NCBI GenBank assembly: GCA_002500485.1
Contig: DLRJ01000109.1
Location: forward strand, 1-25,418
Direction of reading: 5' to 3'
Length of the DNA: 25,418 bases
DNA from: Dehalococcoidia bacterium UBA7891
Lineage (GTDB): Bacteria > Chloroflexota > Dehalococcoidia > Lucifugimonadales > UBA826
Of this stretch, positions 14,285 through 22,319 are shown piece after piece. The first letter of the stretch is position 1. Every line of letters begins with the position of its first letter. Under the pieces are notes generated by a model. That model was given only the letters and a program-made list of their open reading frames with translations. It did no database searches and was not told the DNA's origin. The position numbers were made by a program, and so were the translations under genes.

Positions 14285-16756
14285 TCAGATCGACAGGTAA
14301 GAATCCACATCTAATACCCATCCTCTTTTCATAGACCTACGTTCATCAGAAACACCAGGCAAACTTATTGTTTCCAGCAAAGTTCGGGGGTTTGGGCCTC
14401 TTAATATTAGTTGCCATCTATATCTACCTCTAACTCGACTTGGAAAGGCTTGAGTCGGGCCAAGAATTTCGGTATCCGATAACCCCCATATCTGTCTTTG
14501 TTCTTCCAATAGCTTCGCTAGCTGCTTGGCCTCTCTCTGTCCAGAAATGTCATCCACATCTTGTCTAAGTAATCTAATTATTTTGCTATAAGGCGGCTGA
14601 ACGTGGTTACGCCTATTCATCGATTCTATATCAAAAAAAGATTGGTAATTCTGCGTAGCAGCAGTTTTTATAGCGTAATGGTCTGGTTGGTAGGTTTGAA
14701 TAATAACTTTACCGTCCTCCGTTCCTCTCCCTGCTCTACCAGCTACCTGGCACAAAGTTTGAAATACTCGCTCAGATGCTCTGAAATCTGGCAGCCCAAG
14801 ACCGACATCAGCTGATACAACACCTACTAATGTAACGTTAGGCAGATGATGTCCTTTTGATATTAACTGAGTACCAACAACAATTTGAGATCGTCCTGAT
14901 CTGAACCTGTCCAAAAGTTCCCCGTAGTGGGAATTCTTAGCTATAGCATCACTATCCCACCTATCTATTACCACGTGAGGGTACAATTTATTAAGTTTTT
15001 CAGTCACAAGTTGTGTCCCGACACCATACTTACCAACAGAATCGCTACCACACTCCAGACATTTTTCAATATCCCTTCTCCTTTGAGCACAGTAGTGGCA
15101 TATTAATAGTTTGGACTCAGCATGAAATGTGAGTGACACGTCACAATTTCTACATTTGGCTACATACCCACAGCTATTGCATTGGACCAAAGAAGAGAAA
15201 CCTCTTCTGTTTAGAAAAAGAATGGCCTGATTTCCATTACTGATAGTTCTTTCTAATTCGGCTACTAATTGCCTGCTGAAAATGTCATTATTACCAGACT
15301 TTAACTCAGCCCTCATATCCACAATATTGACCTCGGCAAGCAATCTGTCGTCTCTATTTGAACTGCCATTGACAGCATCCGGTCTATATCTATGGTGTAA
15401 CTCTACAAGGCGATATCTTCCCCGCTTGGCTCGCCGGTAGGATTCAATATCAGGGGAGGCTGAACCTAAAATAACAGCGGCTGATGTTAATCCTGCTAAT
15501 TGCATCGCAACATCTCGTGCATGATACCTAGGCACCCCATCATTCTGTTTATAAGTCCATTCATGTTCCTCGTCAATTATGATTAACCCTAAGTTATTTA
15601 AGGGGGCAAATATGGAACTTCTTGACCCAATCACAACTTGATATTCATTAGCTCTGATCTTCCTCCACTGATCAAATCGTTCCCCTACTGTCAATCCGCT
15701 ATGCAGAACCGCTATTTTTCCTGGAAACCTGGAAGAAAACCTTTCTATAGTTTGGGGGGTCAGTGCGATTTCTGGAACAAGCACCAAGGAATTTTTCCCC
15801 CGGGAAATGCACAAGGACACAGCATCCAAATACACTTCAGTCTTACCACTACCGGTAACTCCATGGAGAAGGACAGCTCTGGTCTTAATAGAAGGATTCT
15901 CTATCAACTCAGATATTTGTTCTAAAGCGTAAGTTTGTGAATCTGAAAGATTAACCGGCTGAGCGGGTGTATACGATTTACCGTTGAGAGGGTCCCTTTC
16001 AACTTCGAGTTGTTCCTGGTCCAAATAACCCCTGGATATTAGTGAATTAATGGAAGAAGACCCGAATTTGCCCCTTAGGGTAGCCAGTCGATGTACTGTA
16101 TCTTCTTCATTAGTTAGAAAAGTGAGGGCGGCCAATTGTTTTGGAGCTTTAAGTAATTTCCCCGCCTTTAAAGCTAATTTACCTGATTTGGTTATTTTAC
16201 CTAACTTTTCATACTTCACCCGAACTTTGACTGAGGATTCTTTCACAGTCCGGACAACTACCTGCTTTTCAACAAGCCGGGTAACCGACCCTCGAGCTCT
16301 TTCTCCGAAGTGGGCGACCACTTTCTCCAGTTGTGCAGCTTTCCTAGAAGACAAATATTTCAGAACGGAAGTCTGGAAGTCTCCAAATTTCAGTTCTGAT
16401 ATCTCAACCCCACTGGCCATAGACAACCAGACAGATTTACGTTTCCTGGCTCCTGGGGGAAACATTAGGGAACAGGCCTGAAATAGCGTACAAAAATACT
16501 GTTGGCTGACCCAACGGGCTAACTCCAAGCGAATCGGGTCAATTAAAGGGTCCCTGTCTGTGAGTTCCAATGCTTCCCGTACCGAATCCAAGTCGGATGT
16601 ACTTGAAACCCCAAAAACTATTCCTTGTTTGGTCTGATTACCAAAGGGTACAACCACAGAGTGACCTAGTTCCAAGGAAAGCCCTGACGGGATCGAGTAA
16701 GTAAAGGTCCTATTGCCAGAACCCGGCGAATCTACTGCTACTTCGACAAATTTCAA
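14285..16756 (-). CDS. priA: primosomal replication restart helicase PriA
   Basis: PriA recognises stalled forks and reloads the replisome; it is a 3'-5' helicase. In the roughly 823-residue product (positions below count from the TTG at 16765) the N-terminal DNA-binding region precedes the helicase core. The core has the Walker A HGVTGSGKTE at 301-310, DEEH at 398-401 and later helicase motifs including VVGTQLISKGHH and QVAGRAGRG. The zinc-binding insert holds eight cysteines (529, 532, 538, 541, 556, 559, 569, 572). Two TTG codons compete for start. 16765 has GAGG directly abutting it, while 16756 has the same GAGG at a normal 9-base distance, so 16756 is chosen. An in-frame TAG 12 bases upstream of 16765 rules out longer forms. 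It follows rplS on the same strand. Confidence 0.95.
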   Translation of the reverse strand: MKFVEVAVDSPGSGNRTFTYSIPSGLSLELGHSVVVPFGNQTKQGIVFGVSSTSDLDSVREALELTDRDPLIDPIRLELARWVSQQYFCTLFQACSLMFPPGARKRKSVWLSMASGVEISELKFGDFQTSVLKYLSSRKAAQLEKVVAHFGERARGSVTRLVEKQVVVRTVKESSVKVRVKYEKLGKITKSGKLALKAGKLLKAPKQLAALTFLTNEEDTVHRLATLRGKFGSSSINSLISRGYLDQEQLEVERDPLNGKSYTPAQPVNLSDSQTYALEQISELIENPSIKTRAVLLHGVTGSGKTEVYLDAVSLCISRGKNSLVLVPEIALTPQTIERFSSRFPGKIAVLHSGLTVGERFDQWRKIRANEYQVVIGSRSSIFAPLNNLGLIIIDEEHEWTYKQNDGVPRYHARDVAMQLAGLTSAAVILGSASPDIESYRRAKRGRYRLVELHHRYRPDAVNGSSNRDDRLLAEVNIVDMRAELKSGNNDIFSRQLVAELERTISNGNQAILFLNRRGFSSLVQCNSCGYVAKCRNCDVSLTFHAESKLLICHYCAQRRRDIEKCLECGSDSVGKYGVGTQLVTEKLNKLYPHVVIDRWDSDAIAKNSHYGELLDRFRSGRSQIVVGTQLISKGHHLPNVTLVGVVSADVGLGLPDFRASERVFQTLCQVAGRAGRGTEDGKVIIQTYQPDHYAIKTAATQNYQSFFDIESMNRRNHVQPPYSKIIRLLRQDVDDISGQREAKQLAKLLEEQRQIWGLSDTEILGPTQAFPSRVRGRYRWQLILRGPNPRTLLETISLPGVSDERRSMKRGWVLDVDSYLSI

Positions 16757-16844
16757 AAGACTCAACCTCGTTACCTAACTAAGGTCATTTGTCCTGAAGT
16801 ATACAATTATAGAAGGGGAGAAACTGAGACTTCGGTTTAGGAAA

Positions 16845-17189
16845 TCAAGACCTTCTGTCTTCTTTAATTCTGGCGGCCCTACCTGACAGACCTCTCAAAT
16901 AATACAGTCTAGCCCTTCTGACTTTTCCCTTCCTTGTAACTTTGACAGATTCTACGTTTGGAGAACACTTAAGAAAAGTTCGTTCCACACCTACTTGATT
17001 GGTAATCCTACGAACTGTGAATGTCTCTCCTCTTCCATTTCCTCTGACTCTCAGAACGACTCCTTCAAAGGCCTGAGTCCTAACCCTTTCCCCTTCAACC
17101 ACACGCACGTTAACAATAACAGTATCTCCAGGGCCAAAGTCTTCAATGTTTGGATTTTTTTCTACTGGTATCAGATTATGAGCATCCAT
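16845..17189 (-). CDS. rplS: 50S ribosomal protein L19
   Basis: A 114-residue L19 of ordinary length. Recognisable segments are FGPGDTVIVNVRVVEG, RTQAFEGVVLR, FTVRRIT, VERTFLKCSP and the basic end with RRARLYYLRG. L19 sits at the subunit interface of the ribosome. A promoter candidate lies at 17266-17295. The ribosome site before the ATG is weak. priA starts about 80 bases downstream on the same strand, which is an unusual neighbour: rplS usually lies with rpsP, rimM and trmD, none of which are present here. Confidence 0.95.
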   Translation of the reverse strand: MDAHNLIPVEKNPNIEDFGPGDTVIVNVRVVEGERVRTQAFEGVVLRVRGNGRGETFTVRRITNQVGVERTFLKCSPNVESVKVTRKGKVRRARLYYLRGLSGRAARIKEDRRS

Positions 17190-17265
17190 TTTACGTGTCC
17201 CAACATATTTTTTAAGTTCGTTAACCTGAGAATAAAATAGTTCAGAGGCGAATTACAAGGCTAAA

Positions 17266-17295
17266 ATTGTACTGTGATATTTGCTACAAAGGCAA
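17266..17295 (-). promoter_or_regulatory. candidate sigma70 promoter of rplS
   Basis: On the minus strand TTGCCT (17290-17295) and TACAAT (17266-17271) are separated by 18 bases. The predicted transcript would have a leader of about 70 bases before the rplS start. Confidence 0.5.
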
Positions 17296-17420
17296 TAGGT
17301 TCGATACGCATTTGGCTTGTATTCATCCTAAAAAAATAATTTGGGAACAGATTCACAGTATTTGATAGAATTGAAGCTGTCGATACTGACGCAATTCATT
17401 CACAAAGTGGGGAGGAGATA

Positions 17421-17594
17421 ATGCCTTTCAGATTTGGCCCCATGGAACTAATAATCGTTTTGGTGGTTGTACTAATAATATTTGGTGTAGGCAGGTTACC
17501 GGAAATTGGAGGCGCTATGGGAAAAGCCCTCAAGGAATTCAGGTCCACCCAAAAAGATATCACCGAAGAGGATTCAACGACTAAAAAAGAATAG
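17421..17594 (+). CDS. tatA: Sec-independent protein translocase subunit TatA
   Basis: A 57-residue protein. After an N-terminal MPFRFGPMEL there is a hydrophobic helix (about 10-23), the FG-type hinge and GRLPEIGGAMGKALKEF amphipathic helix that define TatA/E, then an acidic/lysine tail. TatA forms the export pore for folded twin-arginine proteins. An excellent ribosome site GGAGGAGA lies 3-10 bases upstream of the ATG. It is transcribed from + and converges with tatC, 92 bases downstream, which in turn follows tatB. The short length means it falls below common 60-codon cutoffs. The partner assignment is well supported by the Tat genes next to it. Confidence 0.9.
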   Translation: MPFRFGPMELIIVLVVVLIIFGVGRLPEIGGAMGKALKEFRSTQKDITEEDSTTKKE

Positions 17595-17686
17595 CCTGGG
17601 GTTTACTCCATGGTGCAAAAGTTTAATACATTCAGAGGATGTAAACTCAAATGTACTCGAATCACGAATTACCCTTGTTTCCAGTT

Positions 17687-18439
17687 TTATTCAAAATCAT
17701 CTGGAGATTCTCTATATCTTATTTTCACCCCTAATTTGGACAAAATAATCCCTACCTCATACAAAACTAAAACTGGAATAGCTACCAAGGTCTGATTTAT
17801 AGGGTCCAATGTAGGTGTGATTAGAGCTCCTAACACGAATGAGAGCACAATTGCCCATTTCCGGTTCCTTGATAAAAACGCTGGTCGTACTACCCCGATC
17901 CTAGATAGGAAAAACAATACGATGGGTAATTCGAATATCACTCCCATCCAGAATAGAAGAGAAAGCATCAGGCCCACGTAGTTACCAATCCTAATCATTG
18001 GTGTAGCAACATCACTACCGAAAGTAATAAGAAATTTGACCGCCGGTGGAAACAATACAAAGTACCCAAACGCAGCACCAAGTAAAAAAATGATGACGCT
18101 AACAGGCATCAATATGTATAAATATTTTTTTTCAGTGGGATTTAGCCCGGGTGAAACGAACATTACTAGCTGCCATAAAAGAAAAGGCAATGAGGTAAAA
18201 ATTCCGGCAAGCAGTGATGCTTTCATAGCTATGCCAATAAATTCGGTCAAATCAGTGTATATAGGCTTTTGGTTTGGAACACCAGGAAACCCACTAGCAG
18301 GCTCCATCAACAAACGAAGTATTTGCTGATGAAAAATGAAAGCGACAACCGTGAAGATCACAACAACAATTGCAGACCACGTTAGACGCCTTCGCAGTTC
18401 ATCAAGGTGAGTCCCTAGAGACTGTGAATCATCCCTCAA
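17687..18439 (-). CDS. tatC: Sec-independent protein translocase subunit TatC
   Basis: A 250-residue polytopic protein with six predicted membrane helices. It has the TatC signature near the N-terminus (LGTHLDELRRRL), a LTEFIGIAMKASLLAG segment, SPGLNPTEKKY and the FPPAVKFLITFG loop. These regions contain the twin-arginine signal-peptide binding site. The start is TTG at 18437-18439, supported by GGAG 9 bases upstream; the ATGs nearby are out of frame. The upstream tatB-like gene ends 6 bases before this start, so coupling is likely. It is last in the methyltransferase-maf-tatB-tatC operon. Confidence 0.95.
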   Translation of the reverse strand: MRDDSQSLGTHLDELRRRLTWSAIVVVIFTVVAFIFHQQILRLLMEPASGFPGVPNQKPIYTDLTEFIGIAMKASLLAGIFTSLPFLLWQLVMFVSPGLNPTEKKYLYILMPVSVIIFLLGAAFGYFVLFPPAVKFLITFGSDVATPMIRIGNYVGLMLSLLFWMGVIFELPIVLFFLSRIGVVRPAFLSRNRKWAIVLSFVLGALITPTLDPINQTLVAIPVLVLYEVGIILSKLGVKIRYRESPDDFE

Positions 18440-18445
18440 TGGACA

Positions 18446-18820
18446 TCACTCCCCTGAGCTCTTATCAGATTCATCCTCAGTGCCTGTTTTTTTGTCATTT
18501 ATCTCTTCTTCACCCAAAAGTCCGGGCGGTTCAGGTGCAGGGGTTTTTTTCTTCCGCGATTGAAAAGCCACAGGAGTTGCAGTATCTTGGCCCAAATCAA
18601 GTTGTGACTTATTACCGTCAGATTCCACCTCGTTGATATTGTTATTTCTAGTAGTGGCAGAATTATCTACATCAATATGGGGAATTTTTTCTGCGAATCT
18701 CTTAGCCTCCGAGATTAAATCTCCCAGTATCCGTGCTCCAGAAATCATTTTTTGTGGCCCAAGCAAAAGAAAAGATATTAACAATATAACCAAAATTTCC
18801 ATGCTTCCCATTCCCAGCAT
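18446..18820 (-). CDS. tatB: TatA/TatB-like translocase subunit (probable TatB)
   Basis: A 124-residue protein. A short N-terminus (MLGMGSME) is followed by one membrane helix (about 8-20), the GP turn and an amphipathic helix (KMISGARILGDLISEAKRFAEKI). This is the TatB-like architecture, where TatB joins TatC in the receptor complex. The remaining roughly 80 residues are polar, low-complexity and acidic. The hinge carries LLLGPQK in place of the FGPEKLP of typical TatB, so the split from TatA is tentative. It starts 4 bases after the stop of maf and ends 6 bases before tatC. Confidence 0.8.
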   Translation of the reverse strand: MLGMGSMEILVILLISFLLLGPQKMISGARILGDLISEAKRFAEKIPHIDVDNSATTRNNNINEVESDGNKSQLDLGQDTATPVAFQSRKKKTPAPEPPGLLGEEEINDKKTGTEDESDKSSGE

Positions 18821-18824
18821 GAGG

Positions 18825-19535
18825 TTATAACTCCGTAATTATTTGAGATCTATTTAAGGGTGACAACATCAAACATCCCGTACATTTCGAGAAATCTCTC
18901 TTGTGTTTTTCCACATCAATTATTGTTTTTAATTTCAATTGAGTCAAAATTTTTAATAATGTGCATATAGGGAGGCCCACAACTGAAAAATAACATCCTT
19001 CTATGGCCTCAACCGGGTTAAAAAAGTCATTTTGAATTGCATAAGACCCGGCCTTATCCATGGGGTCCCCTGTTTCTACGTATGACCTTATTTCACCGTA
19101 GCAATAATCCCTCATGTGAACTTTTGTTGCGACGGCTTCTTCAAGATACACGTCTTTGGCCGTATCGAACACGCAGATTGCGGTTATCACCTGATGATGA
19201 CTGCCAGATAAATTTTTTAAGGTTTCTTCTGCCTCAGTTCTATTTATTGGCTTACCAATCACCTGATCCCCTAACACCACGACTGTATCGGCTGCAAAAA
19301 TTATCGCATTATTGGGAACCACCTCGAATACGCTTCTAGCCTTTTGTGTTGCTAATGACTGGACATATTCAAGAGGAGATTCATTCTCATGTTTAATTCT
19401 TTCATTTCCAATAGGGTCTACAAATCTGAAATCCAACCCGAATTGGTGCAACATCTGTTTTCTTCTCGGTGACGAAGTTGCGAAAACAGTTATTTTTTTC
19501 TGTTTATTTTTCTCATCCATGTGAAAACTATCCAT
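18825..19535 (-). CDS. maf: Maf-family nucleotide pyrophosphatase
   Basis: Maf proteins hydrolyse non-canonical or modified nucleoside triphosphates such as dTTP/UTP derivatives and help limit their incorporation. Family motifs present are ATSSPRRKQML near residue 19, ADTVV near 82, GKP near 93, TGDPMDKAGSYAIQ, and GCYFSVVGLP. At 236 residues it is longer than the usual 190-205. There is about 15 residues of basic N-terminal lead and a C-terminal tail of about 30, with a CxxC pair (KCTGC). ATG 19533-19535 is preceded by AGGT about 9 bases upstream. It follows the methyltransferase gene by 46 bases and precedes tatB by 4. Confidence 0.9.
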   Translation of the reverse strand: MDSFHMDEKNKQKKITVFATSSPRRKQMLHQFGLDFRFVDPIGNERIKHENESPLEYVQSLATQKARSVFEVVPNNAIIFAADTVVVLGDQVIGKPINRTEAEETLKNLSGSHHQVITAICVFDTAKDVYLEEAVATKVHMRDYCYGEIRSYVETGDPMDKAGSYAIQNDFFNPVEAIEGCYFSVVGLPICTLLKILTQLKLKTIIDVEKHKRDFSKCTGCLMLSPLNRSQIITEL

Positions 19536-19581
19536 AGGGTATCGACCTATCGGAAGTCAGATTACAAAAATTTATTATGAG

Positions 19582-20823
19582 TTAGTTTTTCCGAGACAAA
19601 GTAGCTACGCATTCAGTATGGTATGTCTGCGGAAACATATCTATAGGATCTACACTGTCGATTTGATATCCTCCCTGTACCAGCATATCCAAATCTCTGG
19701 CTAGAGAAGGTGGATCACAGGATACATAAGCAATTTGATTTGGCTCCGCGGACAGAACCGAAGCTATCGCTTGGGGATGACATCCGGTTCTTGGTGGGTC
19801 GAGGATAATTACATCTATTTTCTCTTCTAATTCTTCCAATATGTCTTCAGTTTTTCCCTGAATATAGTGAACATTCTGCAAGTCGTTTAATCCAAATAGT
19901 GCGTCTTTTACAGCAGCTTGGGACTCTTCCACTGCAATCACTTTTCTTACTCTGTCCGAAAGTAATGAGGCAAAAACACCAACCCCTGCGTATGCATCGA
20001 CAAGAATTTCATCCCCGTTTAACCCTAATTTATCACCGACAAGATTTATCATAAATTCCGCTTGCCTGGTGTTTACTTGGAAAAAGGATGGAGACGCAAC
20101 TCTAAACTCTCTGTTTAGCATATTTTCTACATACCACTTCTGTCCCGTTTCAAAATCTATATCTGGCCCAGATAACTCAGGTTGAATTAGATAATCATCA
20201 GTATTCGCTCCCACTCTTATAGATAGATTGGTTGTCTCTGAGGAATTGTCTTGTAGTTGGGATAGAAAGCTATTGATTTTCGAATCCATCAACATACATT
20301 CATCAACTCTGACGAATCTTCTGGTTATCCGGTTAGAAAATCCAAGCTGACCCCCAAACCGAACAGTAAATCTGGCATGATTGCGATAATTAAAAATTTC
20401 CGGAGCTGGATTGGTTTTGGACACATGCACATTTGAAAGAGAGGCATAGTCTGCAAAAACATGCCTGACCGCACCTCTTTTTAGTTCTAGCTGATATTCA
20501 TAGGACACATGCTGCCACTGGCATCCACTGCATGGACCAAAATAGGGGCAGGGACTATCGACTCGATGCGGCGAGGCTTTTATAACCTCAGAGACCATAC
20601 CATTTATCTTGTTTTTACCACGTCTCTTGAATCTATAAATGCGAGCTTTCACAACTTCCCCAACGATGCCTCCAAAAACTTGAATGAATCCGTCTTCAAA
20701 ATTGGCCACGGTGTCCCCAAAAGCTCCCATTGAAAGAAGTCGCAATTCTGCAAATTCCTTTTGTGGGTCCAGATTTCTCAAAGGATCTCCGCTATAGGTT
20801 ACTGCTCTGCCTGAATCAACCAT
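19582..20823 (-). CDS. TrmA/RlmD-type m5U RNA methyltransferase with 4Fe-4S cluster
   Basis: A 413-residue SAM-dependent methyltransferase of the RumA/TrmA family, which methylates C5 of uridine in rRNA or tRNA. An N-terminal TRAM-like region (about 25-80) is followed by cluster ligands CPYFGPCSGC (Cys92, Cys98, Cys101) and Cys176. The spacing is CX5CX2CX74C, close to E. coli RumA (CX5CX2CX71C). The SAM motif is DAYAGVGVFA. The catalytic region has LDPPRTGC and YVSCDPPSLARD, whose Cys is the likely nucleophile, and HTECVATL carries the general base Glu. Whether the target is 23S U1939, U747 or tRNA U54 cannot be told from the sequence, so no symbol is given. A GAGGG ribosome site is about 5 bases before the ATG. 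It is divergent from lipA. Confidence 0.92.
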   Translation of the reverse strand: MVDSGRAVTYSGDPLRNLDPQKEFAELRLLSMGAFGDTVANFEDGFIQVFGGIVGEVVKARIYRFKRRGKNKINGMVSEVIKASPHRVDSPCPYFGPCSGCQWQHVSYEYQLELKRGAVRHVFADYASLSNVHVSKTNPAPEIFNYRNHARFTVRFGGQLGFSNRITRRFVRVDECMLMDSKINSFLSQLQDNSSETTNLSIRVGANTDDYLIQPELSGPDIDFETGQKWYVENMLNREFRVASPSFFQVNTRQAEFMINLVGDKLGLNGDEILVDAYAGVGVFASLLSDRVRKVIAVEESQAAVKDALFGLNDLQNVHYIQGKTEDILEELEEKIDVIILDPPRTGCHPQAIASVLSAEPNQIAYVSCDPPSLARDLDMLVQGGYQIDSVDPIDMFPQTYHTECVATLSRKN

Positions 20824-20963
20824 TCAACCCTCAACCATTTATATTTGTGATTTGATAGTCTCCCGAAACGCCGAAACTGTAAAGTGTATTACGTGATTTT
20901 CTATTACCTCTGCTATCATGATGGTACGTAGGCCGGTTAATAAAATAGTGGAGTCTCCCATCG

Positions 20964-21848
20964 ATGAATACCGAAAGACGGTTACCCACATGGCTTAAAG
21001 TCAAGATGCCTAGTGGACCAAACTATTCTAAATTGCAAACTTTAATTAAAACCCAAGGTCTCCACACAGTTTGCGAAGAAGCCAGGTGTCCCAATATAGG
21101 GGAATGCTGGGAAAAAGAAACAGCTACCTTCATGATATTGGGGGACATTTGTACCAGAGCATGCACATATTGTGCCGTAACCACGGGACGGCCAACCAAT
21201 CTCGATCTTGAGGAACCAAAGAGATTAGCCAACACTGTAAAAATTCTCGGCTTGAAGTACGCGGTTATTACCTCAGTGAACCGAGATGATTTACCAGATG
21301 GGGGAGCCTTCATATTTGCTCAATGCATTCGGCAAATCAAAAAAAGAGTTCCCACATGTAAGGTTGAGGTTTTAACACCTGACTTCCAGGGTGATTGGAA
21401 AGCACTCAAAATTGTGACCGACGCAAATCCGGAAACCTTCAATCACAATATAGAAACCGTAAAAAGAATATTCCCCAGAGTACGGGCCAAAGGCGACTAC
21501 CAGCTTTCTTTGAGATTGTTGGACAGAGTTAAGGACTTCATGCCAGACGGAGTTACCAAATCAGGAATGATGGTAGGCCTTGGAGAAACAAAGACAGAGA
21601 TTATAGAGACTATGGAAGACCTGCTCCAACACAGATGCGACTTACTAACAATCGGGCAATACCTAAGACCTTCCCAAAAGCATGCTCCCATCTCGAAATG
21701 GTATACGCCGGAAGAATTTGCAGATTTGGAAAAAATCGGTATGGAAATGGGATTTAAGCATATAGCGTCTGGACCACTTGTGAGAAGTTCATACCATGCG
21801 GACGAACAACACAGTGCTGCCTACTCAAAAACATTAACGGTTGCATAG
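20964..21848 (+). CDS. lipA: lipoyl synthase (radical SAM)
   Basis: LipA inserts two sulfurs into octanoyl chains on lipoyl domains of 2-oxoacid dehydrogenases and the glycine cleavage system. The protein (294 residues) has the auxiliary cluster CX4CX5C at Cys37, Cys42 and Cys48 (CEEARCPNIGEC). The radical SAM cluster CX3CX2C is at Cys63, Cys67 and Cys70 (CTRACTYC). The C-terminal RSSYHA segment (274-279) provides the serine ligand of the auxiliary cluster. All family elements are intact. A GTGGAG ribosome site lies about 10 bases before the ATG. No lipB is adjacent. It is divergent from the methyltransferase operon and converges with the desulforedoxin-like pair 39 bases downstream. Confidence 0.96.
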   Translation: MNTERRLPTWLKVKMPSGPNYSKLQTLIKTQGLHTVCEEARCPNIGECWEKETATFMILGDICTRACTYCAVTTGRPTNLDLEEPKRLANTVKILGLKYAVITSVNRDDLPDGGAFIFAQCIRQIKKRVPTCKVEVLTPDFQGDWKALKIVTDANPETFNHNIETVKRIFPRVRAKGDYQLSLRLLDRVKDFMPDGVTKSGMMVGLGETKTEIIETMEDLLQHRCDLLTIGQYLRPSQKHAPISKWYTPEEFADLEKIGMEMGFKHIASGPLVRSSYHADEQHSAAYSKTLTVA

Positions 21849-21887
21849 CTGGTGAATTAAGAACCGCCTGCTAGGGCATAAAATTGA

Positions 21888-22031
21888 TCAGTCTGATGAA
21901 GGCAATTTTCTGGGCTGTTGAAGCTCCATACCTAGATCGCAACATTGAATGACCCCATCCCCTGCTTTAGTACATAAAACAGTGGTTCCGCACCCGTCGC
22001 ATTGGTATCGCCTCCCAAGTTGATTAGACAT
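21888..22031 (-). CDS. desulforedoxin-like mini-protein, second copy
   Basis: A 47-residue protein with GRRYQCDGCG and, about 17 residues later, a CC pair: the C-x2-C...CC ligand set of desulforedoxin domains (Cys11, Cys14, Cys30, Cys31 approximately, plus an extra Cys near residue 20). A GAGGGG ribosome site is about 10 bases before the ATG. It sits 47 bases after the first copy on the same strand and presumably comes from the same promoter. The GMELQQPRKLPSSD tail replaces the GEPM ending of a classical desulforedoxin. The bound metal could be Fe or Zn. Confidence 0.75.
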   Translation of the reverse strand: MSNQLGRRYQCDGCGTTVLCTKAGDGVIQCCDLGMELQQPRKLPSSD

Positions 22032-22078
22032 TCGTAAAACCCCTCAAACCCATATTTATAATCAGACAATTCACTATT

Positions 22079-22195
22079 TTATTTTTGAGACATCGGTTCG
22101 CCACAACAAGACACCGTGCCATCTGCACCTCTTGTGACAACAAATTCCGATCCGCATTTACCACAAGAATAACGCTTACCTGTCTCGTTAGCCAA
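22079..22195 (-). CDS. desulforedoxin-like mini-protein, first copy
   Basis: A 38-residue protein (TTG start) reading MANETGKRYSCGKCG, then a short beta segment and GTVSCCGEPM. This matches the pattern of stand-alone desulforedoxin of Desulfovibrio (YKCELCG...CCGEDM), a dimeric Fe(SCys)4 redox protein, and of the N-terminal domain of desulfoferrodoxin. TTG at 22193-22195 is favoured because AAAGAGGTGA lies 5 bases upstream and the product then starts MANE as in desulforedoxin. ATG at 22211-22213 would give a 44-residue version lacking a ribosome site. A strong promoter lies at 22234-22262. Recognised from motif pattern; a zinc-binding role is the alternative. Confidence 0.8.
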   Translation of the reverse strand: MANETGKRYSCGKCGSEFVVTRGADGTVSCCGEPMSQK

Positions 22196-22233
22196 AATGT
22201 TCACCTCTTTCATAGTATCGATAACGAGCCCGA

Positions 22234-22262
22234 ATTATAAAATGGGACAGGTTGAAGGTCAA
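22234..22262 (-). promoter_or_regulatory. sigma70-type promoter of the desulforedoxin-like pair
   Basis: On the minus strand TTGACC (22257-22262) and a perfect TATAAT (22234-22239) are separated by exactly 17 bases. A small inverted repeat (GTTGA-agg-TCAAC on +, 22251-22263) overlaps the -35. Confidence 0.75.
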
Positions 22263-22319
22263 CGACGTTTCGCCTAAGAACATTCCTAAATTAAATACCA
22301 TCACACGTAAAGGAACAGA

